Origin: Rhizobacter sp.
Lineage (GTDB): Bacteria; Pseudomonadota; Gammaproteobacteria; Burkholderiales; Burkholderiaceae
DNA length: 11,080 nt
Reading direction: 5' to 3'
Assembly (NCBI GenBank): GCA_014379885.1
Contig: JACMKW010000537.1
Coordinates: 1-11,080, forward strand
The notes beneath the pieces are model-generated. The model was not told the DNA's origin and did not search any database. It saw nothing but the letters and a program-made list of their open reading frames with translations. Below, piece after piece: positions 6,297 through 11,080 of this stretch; the stretch's first letter is position 1, and every line of letters begins with the position of its first letter. The position numbers were made by a program, and so were the translations under genes.

Positions 6297-6950
6297 TCAC
6301 TTGCGTTGCTTGAGGTAGAACGCGAGGATCGAACCTGCCGCCATGTGCATGTCTTCGATCACGCCGTACTGGTCGCTTTCGACGTGGAAACACACGTCGA
6401 CCATCTTGCGCAGCTTCCCGCCGGTGAAGCCGGTCATGCCCACGGTGGTGGCGCCCACGCTCTCGGCGTATTCGGCGGCCTTGATCACGCTGGGCGAATT
6501 GCCCGAGCCCGAGATGATGACGACCAGATCGCCCTTGTTGCACAGGTTGTGCAGCTGGCGCGCAAAAATCTCTTCGTAGCCGAGGTCGTTGCCCACGGCC
6601 GTCATGAAGGCGGTGTTGTCGTTCAGCGAGATGCAGCGGATCAGCGGTTTGCCCACACGCTCTGCCGTCTTCGACCAGTCGGTCGCGATGTGTGACGAGG
6701 TGGCCGCGGAGCCGCCATTGCCCATCACGAAAATCTGCTTGCCCTTTTTCTCGACAGCCTCGATGAGCTTGGCAATCTTTTCGAGCGCAGCGAAGTCGAA
6801 CTGCTTCCACTGCTCAAGCTCACGATCGCGATACCACTCGCCGAAGGCACGTACCGACAAGCCCCCTGGCCCGGTGCCCGTCATGTTCGACGCGGCCAGA
6901 CCCGGTGTCTTCTTCTCTTGGATCTTGGTGGCCTTGGGCTGCTTGGTCAT
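6297..6950 (-). CDS. gmhA: Sedoheptulose 7-phosphate isomerase (phosphoheptose isomerase, SIS domain)
   Basis: A 217-residue cytoplasmic SIS-domain isomerase expected to turn sedoheptulose 7-phosphate into D-glycero-D-manno-heptose 7-phosphate, the first step of the pathway. The phosphate-binding loop is GNGGSAATSSH (77-87); SGSGNSPSVIKAA (147-159) is the second sugar-phosphate loop; VIEDMH (197-202) places His202 at the position of the catalytic histidine of E. coli GmhA. The E. coli catalytic glutamate (AEEL segment) aligns by eye with Asp91 in IATDWS, a conservative change. The N-terminus is about 25-30 residues longer than E. coli GmhA (192) and is rich in Lys, Gly and Thr. Start chosen at 6950; an ATG at 6968 is possible, and ATGs further upstream would lie at or beyond the proposed promoter. 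First gene of the six-gene minus-strand operon. Confidence 0.88.
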   Translation of the reverse strand: MTKQPKATKIQEKKTPGLAASNMTGTGPGGLSVRAFGEWYRDRELEQWKQFDFAALEKIAKLIEAVEKKGKQIFVMGNGGSAATSSHIATDWSKTAERVGKPLIRCISLNDNTAFMTAVGNDLGYEEIFARQLHNLCNKGDLVVIISGSGNSPSVIKAAEYAESVGATTVGMTGFTGGKLRKMVDVCFHVESDQYGVIEDMHMAAGSILAFYLKQRK

Positions 6951-6995
6951 GAGGTTCTTTCTGCGCATCAAAACGTGGATCGGGTAGCTCGGAAG

Positions 6996-7001
6996 ATTGT
7001 A
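6996..7001 (-). promoter_or_regulatory. Candidate sigma-70 -10 box for the heptose operon
   Basis: TACAAT on the minus strand, in the context CCAATACAATC, matches the TATAAT consensus at five of six positions. It would start transcription roughly 40 bases before the gmhA ATG at 6950. I see no convincing -35 hexamer at 16-18 bases upstream, so it is weak, activator-dependent or mistaken. It is the best candidate in the 167 base gap between the two minus-strand operons. Confidence 0.4.
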
Positions 7002-7090
7002 TTGGCGCGAGGCGTGAAAGCCTTCCCTCATCGAGGCGCGCGGCCCCCCTAACTAAGGTGGGTTATGCGTGGGTTGAGCGCCCTGTGCGA

Positions 7091-7114
7091 GACAAAGCGC
7101 ACGCCCTGGCGCGC
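7091..7114 (-). terminator. Weak intrinsic terminator after the acyltransferase gene
   Basis: On the minus strand, starting three bases after the stop codon at 7118, GCGCGC and GTGCGC can form a 6 bp stem (one G-T pair) around a CAGGGC loop, followed by TTTGTC. The stem is short and the T-tract brief, so read-through into the gmhA operon is possible. Confidence 0.35.
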
Positions 7115-7117
7115 AAC

Positions 7118-9085
7118 TCATTGCCGGCGCAAGAGATGAGTGAACAGATCGGTCTGCTGCGCGATCCAAACTGGGTCGATGTGGCTCTCGTCCAGAAAGA
7201 TCGGGCGCTGCAAGGTGGTGTCGTACACACGGCATGTGCTGGTGTCACACAAACGGTCGCGCAGGCTCACGCGGTGAAAGCCGGGCAGCCCACGAAACTC
7301 GTTGAACACCGGTTCGATCCACTGAGTCTGTGCCACCAGGCTTGCGACAGGCACCGACAAACGCGGCTGCCCGTACCAGAACTGCTCGCGCGCCACGCGT
7401 TCGGGCACGCGAAAGCGAGACTCCGGCGCGCCATCGAGCATCAACACCGTCTTGCCTGTCGCGAGCGTGGCGGCCAGCGCAGTCTTCAACTCGGCAAGCA
7501 CCAGCGCCTGCTTCGCCTCGACGGAAGCCGGGGCCACACAGGCCTTGCCTTCCGGTTGATGGCAGTACGGTGCACCCGCCAAGCCCACCGTGGCCCAACG
7601 CGCCGAGACGATCACCGTGTCGTAGTCGTTCGACAGCGCCTTTCCCCAGGCGATGGCTGCGTAGTCCTTGCACGCATAGCCGGTTTGTGTGCGCTCGAAA
7701 CGCGGCACCGGTGGGCACTCGGCCTCGGTGAAAAAATCGACCGACCCCGCGCTGTGCTTGACGAACCACGCATACAAGTATTCGGCGTGCGAGTCGCCGA
7801 TGACGAGGATGCGTGCGGCGTTCCCCTTTCGCACTGTGCAGGTCTTCAATTCCGCCGCAGGTTTCTTGTAGTTGCTGCAATCGTCAGGGAAATACAGCGC
7901 CGTCACCGAAGCGGTGTAGCCGCGGTAAAAGCCAGGCGCACCCCGCTCGCGAAACGCAAACCCTTCGGTCGAGAAGGCCACGGCCACCACTGCGCCCGCC
8001 AGCAGCATGAACAGTGCGGGCTTTTGTGCGATCCGCCATGCCGACGCGGCCGTGCGCAGCACCGAGCCCGGCCGCTCGATGCAGGTGTAAGAGAGCCAGC
8101 CCATCACCAACGAGCCCCCCACCGTGGCCAACGTGGTGAGCTGTGGGTGATCGAGCGGGTACTCGGTCATCCTCAGGCCGACGATGATCGGCCAGTGCCA
8201 CAGGTAAACCGAGTACGACCAGAGGCCCAGGCGCTGCAGTGCCGGGTTGCGCAGCACCAGGTTGTTCGCGTCCCTCGCCCACAGGATCAGCATCACACCT
8301 GCCACCGGCAGCAGCAACCACGGCCCCGCTCCCACCGCGCCACGGCGCATGAACGCGAGAGCCAGCGCCGCACCCAACACCATCAGCAGCCCGGCGTAGC
8401 CCGCCAGCGAACGCCACCGAAGCGGCGCCATGGGTGCATCGCGCAGCCACAGGAACACCAGGCCACCGGCCAACAATTCCCAACAGCGTCCGGGCAGCAA
8501 GAAGAAGCTTGCATCGGCATGGGTGCGCAGCTGCAACATCTGCACCGCGAACGACAACACCATCAAGGCAGCCAACACGGCCATCACCACCTGCCTGCGC
8601 GCGCCGATTTTCGCGAGCGCCATCAACAGCAACGGGTACAGCAGATAGAACTGCCACTCCACCGACAAGGACCAGGTGTGCAGCAACCAGTGCGTGTCAC
8701 CGGCATGCGTGATGTAACCCGAGCGGTCGAGAAAGTGGTGGTTCGAGCTGAACAGCAGTGCTGCGCGCGCCTGCTCGGCCAATATCTGCAGATCGAAAGG
8801 CGGCAGCAGCCATGCACCGAACACGAACAGCAGCACCACCATCGCCGCCAGCGCCGGCCAGATGCGTGCCGCCCGTGCAGCCACGAATCGCCAGTAGCTG
8901 AATCGGGCATCAGCGAGACCGATGCACATGATCTGCGTCATCAGGTAACCCGAGATGACGAAGAACACATCCACACCCAGAAAGCCGCCGCCTGCACCCT
9001 TGATCTGCAGGTGAAAGGCAAATACCAGCGCGACGCTGATCCCGCGCAGGCCGTTCAGGTCGGCGCGAAAACCCTCGCGGGTCAC
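7118..9085 (-). CDS. OafA-like membrane acyltransferase (acyltransferase 3) with C-terminal SGNH domain
   Basis: A 655-residue inner-membrane protein predicted to move an acyl group, usually acetyl, onto a surface glycan. Numbering here is from the GTG at 9085. The first ~370 residues are the multi-span acyltransferase 3 domain: FRADLNGLRG (6-15), the conserved His25 in FAFH, GVDVFFVISGYLM (37-49), SVEWQFYLLYP (141-151) and YSVYLWHWP (291-299). After the last span the chain continues into an SGNH hydrolase-like domain with GDSH (430-433, Ser432) and a DESH block (632-635), the expected Ser/Asp-His set on the periplasmic side. This architecture is known from O-acetyltransferases such as OafA. 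An ATG at 9145 overlaps the hydrolase stop (ATGA) and would add 20 residues, but those are encoded by a repeat also found upstream of the hydrolase. The GTG has GAAGG 7 bases before it and matches the usual family start. Confidence 0.88.
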   Translation of the reverse strand: MTREGFRADLNGLRGISVALVFAFHLQIKGAGGGFLGVDVFFVISGYLMTQIMCIGLADARFSYWRFVAARAARIWPALAAMVVLLFVFGAWLLPPFDLQILAEQARAALLFSSNHHFLDRSGYITHAGDTHWLLHTWSLSVEWQFYLLYPLLLMALAKIGARRQVVMAVLAALMVLSFAVQMLQLRTHADASFFLLPGRCWELLAGGLVFLWLRDAPMAPLRWRSLAGYAGLLMVLGAALALAFMRRGAVGAGPWLLLPVAGVMLILWARDANNLVLRNPALQRLGLWSYSVYLWHWPIIVGLRMTEYPLDHPQLTTLATVGGSLVMGWLSYTCIERPGSVLRTAASAWRIAQKPALFMLLAGAVVAVAFSTEGFAFRERGAPGFYRGYTASVTALYFPDDCSNYKKPAAELKTCTVRKGNAARILVIGDSHAEYLYAWFVKHSAGSVDFFTEAECPPVPRFERTQTGYACKDYAAIAWGKALSNDYDTVIVSARWATVGLAGAPYCHQPEGKACVAPASVEAKQALVLAELKTALAATLATGKTVLMLDGAPESRFRVPERVAREQFWYGQPRLSVPVASLVAQTQWIEPVFNEFRGLPGFHRVSLRDRLCDTSTCRVYDTTLQRPIFLDESHIDPVWIAQQTDLFTHLLRRQ

Positions 9086-9144
9086 TGAGGAACCTTCGTG
9101 CTGCGCACTTCGGGCTTCGCTCTCGGGGCGGCCCGGCGCGCTCA
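9082..9144. repeat. Single copy of the ~60 bp gene-start repeat
   Basis: This stretch aligns without gaps to the tandem copies at 10944-11062, with about ten differences in 63 bases by eye. It shares the core ACCTTCGTGCTGCGCACT. On the minus strand it lies between the hydrolase stop and the proposed acyltransferase GTG at 9085, and supplies the GAAGG plus GTG used there. If the upstream ATG is used, it encodes a peptide containing RSAQHEG. Confidence 0.8.
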
Positions 9145-10947
9145 TGCCTGCGGGTGAGGCCCGTCGGTTGCAGGTTGCATCAGCCTGTCGAGCACTGCGA
9201 CCAGGCGTTCACGGGCTTCGAGCCGAGTGAAGGTGTGGTCGGCATCGGCGATGAAATCGATGGTCGCCGACTTGCGCTCCAGCAGGCGCTTCATGGCCCG
9301 CCCGCTTTGTTTGCGCAGCAGCACGAAGCCGGGCGCGCGGGCGGCAAACACGAAACGCAAACGGATGCCGCGCTGCACGGCCGACTCCAATTCGCCTGCC
9401 AGGTTGTGGCGCAGCGGAAAGTGCAGCACGCGTGCGGCTTCCGTCAGGTTCGGAGCCAGCAGGCCCCAGACGCGGCGAAGCGCCACCGCGGCGACCAGCC
9501 GCACATCGAGCTGGCCATGCAACAGCTTCAACCAAGGCTCGCGGGTGAAGACCTTGCCGCGAAACTTCGCAATCAACTCGTCGAGCTCGTACTCTTTCAC
9601 GTCGCTGAGCTGCGTGCCCTTTTTCCAGAAATAGGTCAGCGGGTTGATCATCGTGGCCGAGGCAACGGGCTGGCCCGCTACCGCGGCCTTGAACGAGTGA
9701 TAAGCGCCCGAACACAAGCCCACCAGGTGGCATTCGCTGGCACCCACCTGCGTGCGCAAGTAGTCGAGGGCGGCTGCCACGTCTTGTGTCGCATGGGGTG
9801 AGTAAACGACGTTCTCTTGCGCATCCGGCCGCGGCGGACTGTCGCCAATGCCGGCAATGTCGAGCCGCAGCACCGTCATGCCGCGTGCGGCCCAGCGACG
9901 CGCCAGCCGCACCCACAGCCGGTTGGGGCCGATGTGGTGGATGGCGCCGGAGTTGAGCATCAACACCGCCGGGCGGGGGCTTGCGCTTGCATCAGTGATC
10001 TCGGGTGTGACCAGCATGCCGAACAGCCGTGTGGCGGTGCCGGTATCGATGTGAACCGGTGTCTCCAGCACCTGCGCCGCGCTGCCGTCTGGCGCGGGCA
10101 GTTTGCACCGCAAGGCCGTGCGCTGCGGTGGCTCTGCGGCCACCGGCGCCAGCTTGACCTGCGATGCCCACTCGTTGATGCAGGCCATCACACCGGCCAC
10201 CATGGCATCGGGCACCACGGCACGTTGCGGGTCTTCCATCATCAGCGCATAACCTGGCCAGCGCTGCACACGCACGTCCAGCTCGAACTGTTTCAGCGTG
10301 GGCGCCCATTCCGATACACCGGTCACGTCGTCGCGCTCGACGATCAGCACCCGCGGCGCCGGGGCTTGGGTCAGTGCGCGCAAGTCCACTTGGGAGACAG
10401 AGGCTGCCGTCTCACGTGTCATCAAAAAGCCTGCCGATTCGAGCGAACCATCCGCGCGCTCACCGGGCGCCGAGCCGGTCTGGCCCAGCATCGTCAGCTC
10501 GCGGATGTAGGTGCGGCCACGCACCACGGGCGCGATCGCGATCAAACCGGCCACGTCGTCACGCTCCGAGGCGGCCAGCGTGGCCAGCGTGGCGCCCAGG
10601 CGCACGCCCAGCACCAGCACCTGGCTCACGCCACCAGCGGTCTTGAGCGTGTCGATGGCGTTGTGCACGCAGCGCAGCCATTTGGTGGGTGCGTTGGCTT
10701 CGAATTCATCACCCTGCGAGTTGCCGCAGCCCGCCATGTCGAAACGCAGGCTGGGGAAACCTGCCGCACTGGCGGCCTCGGCAAAGTGGCGCAGGCTGCG
10801 GTGGGCGCAGGCCTCTTCAAAACCGAAGGGGTTGCAGATCAACAGGCCCAGGCCCTGGCGCCGGGCTGCGTCGGGGCCGTGCAGCCAGCCGAACAGCTCG
10901 GCACCCTCGGGGCCGAAGTAAAACGGCTGCGGCTCGGGCGCGCTCAC
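9142..10947 (-). CDS. Tandem alpha/beta-hydrolase protein with non-canonical nucleophile elbows
   Basis: A 601-residue soluble protein, counted from the GTG at 10947, with two alpha/beta-hydrolase domains in one chain. Domain 1 (about 10-265) has ICNPFGFEE (36-44), FDMAGCGNSQGD (69-80) and, where G-x-Ser-x-G is expected, GVRLG (114-118): Arg replaces the nucleophile, and no catalytic His is obvious at GYALMMED (232-239). Domain 2 (about 305-590) has LNSGAIHHIG (331-340), LDIAGIGDS (362-370), an elbow GLCSG (410-414) with Cys412 in the nucleophile place, and DADH (568-571) as a likely catalytic His. It resembles the paired hydrolases found with exosortase A loci, an impression from memory only; function is unknown. 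GTG is chosen because GAAGG lies 7 bases upstream. The frame stays open to an ATG at 11067 and to the window edge; the extra 40 residues are two repeat-encoded copies. It overlaps the longer acyltransferase frame by ATGA. Confidence 0.8.
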   Translation of the reverse strand: MSAPEPQPFYFGPEGAELFGWLHGPDAARRQGLGLLICNPFGFEEACAHRSLRHFAEAASAAGFPSLRFDMAGCGNSQGDEFEANAPTKWLRCVHNAIDTLKTAGGVSQVLVLGVRLGATLATLAASERDDVAGLIAIAPVVRGRTYIRELTMLGQTGSAPGERADGSLESAGFLMTRETAASVSQVDLRALTQAPAPRVLIVERDDVTGVSEWAPTLKQFELDVRVQRWPGYALMMEDPQRAVVPDAMVAGVMACINEWASQVKLAPVAAEPPQRTALRCKLPAPDGSAAQVLETPVHIDTGTATRLFGMLVTPEITDASASPRPAVLMLNSGAIHHIGPNRLWVRLARRWAARGMTVLRLDIAGIGDSPPRPDAQENVVYSPHATQDVAAALDYLRTQVGASECHLVGLCSGAYHSFKAAVAGQPVASATMINPLTYFWKKGTQLSDVKEYELDELIAKFRGKVFTREPWLKLLHGQLDVRLVAAVALRRVWGLLAPNLTEAARVLHFPLRHNLAGELESAVQRGIRLRFVFAARAPGFVLLRKQSGRAMKRLLERKSATIDFIADADHTFTRLEARERLVAVLDRLMQPATDGPHPQA

Positions 10948-11062
10948 TGGCGTACCTTCGTGCTGCGCACTCCGGTATTCGCCCTTGGGGCGGCCCTGCG
11001 TGCTCACTGGCGTACCTTCGTGCTGCGCACTCCGGTATTCGCCCATGGGGAGGCCCGGCGTG
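10943..11062. repeat. Two tandem 60 bp repeats at the start of the hydrolase gene
   Basis: The units 10943-11002 and 11003-11062 are 60 bases each and differ at only three positions (10985/11045, 10991/11051, 10997/11057). A third, diverged copy is at 9082-9144. Each unit is exactly 20 codons with no stop in the hydrolase frame, and would encode GEYRSAQHEGTPVS-type peptides. On the minus strand each unit also contains GAAGG, 7 bases, then GTG: a ready translation start. The near identity of the two points to a recent tandem duplication. Confidence 0.9.
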
Positions 11063-11080
11063 CACATGAAGCCACCGAAA

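Noticed and set aside
7021..7117. Small RNA or riboswitch in the gap between the two minus-strand operons
   Set aside because: Apart from one weak hairpin and a possible -10 box I see no conserved structure or recognisable aptamer.
7058..9088. Very long plus-strand open frame (about 676 codons) opposite the acyltransferase gene
   Set aside because: It is exactly antisense to a gene with clear membrane and SGNH motifs, its product is rich in His, Gln and Arg with no recognisable domain, and high GC makes such mirror frames common.

Overview
This is a high-GC window from a Gram-negative bacterium, most likely a betaproteobacterium of the order Burkholderiales. That placement is an inference from GC content, codon use, protein style and the short dispersed repeats between genes; no marker gene is present. 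It lies inside a surface-polysaccharide locus (capsule, exopolysaccharide or O-antigen) that supplies a GDP-activated heptose.

Layout. Positions 1-867 (+ strand) hold the 3' end of a GDP-sugar 4,6-dehydratase (Gmd/DmhA/WcbK type) followed by gmhB. Positions 868-1077 form a convergent intergenic region packed with nested inverted and tandem repeats. Positions 1078-6950 (- strand) carry a tight six-gene operon, transcribed gmhA - glycosyltransferase - hddA - SDR epimerase/dehydratase - hddC - galE, with a candidate -10 box just upstream of gmhA near 7000. Positions 6951-7117 form the inter-operon gap, with a weak terminator-like hairpin. Positions 7118-11067 (- strand) carry a double alpha/beta-hydrolase protein followed by an OafA-like membrane acyltransferase with an SGNH domain. 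A ~60 bp repeat sits at the start of each of these last two genes: one copy before the acyltransferase and two in tandem before the hydrolase.

How the genes work together. GmhA (sedoheptulose-7-phosphate to heptose-7-phosphate), HddA (1-kinase), GmhB (7-phosphatase) and HddC (guanylyltransferase) form the complete four-step route to GDP-D-glycero-alpha-D-manno-heptose. The Gmd-like enzyme and the SDR could convert this into a 6-deoxy and/or epimerised heptose, as in the Burkholderia pseudomallei and Campylobacter capsule pathways. GalE can supply UDP-galactose-type donors. The glycosyltransferase adds one of the sugars. The acyltransferase, and perhaps the hydrolase, decorate or edit the product. 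The pathway assignment is strong; the final sugar, the glycosyltransferase specificity and the hydrolase function cannot be read from sequence.

Most unusual points: a two-domain hydrolase with Arg at one nucleophile elbow and Cys at the other; a repeat unit that carries its own Shine-Dalgarno and GTG start; a 195 bp inverted-repeat-bounded element between the convergent operons; and active-site or metal-site deviations in GmhB and GmhA.
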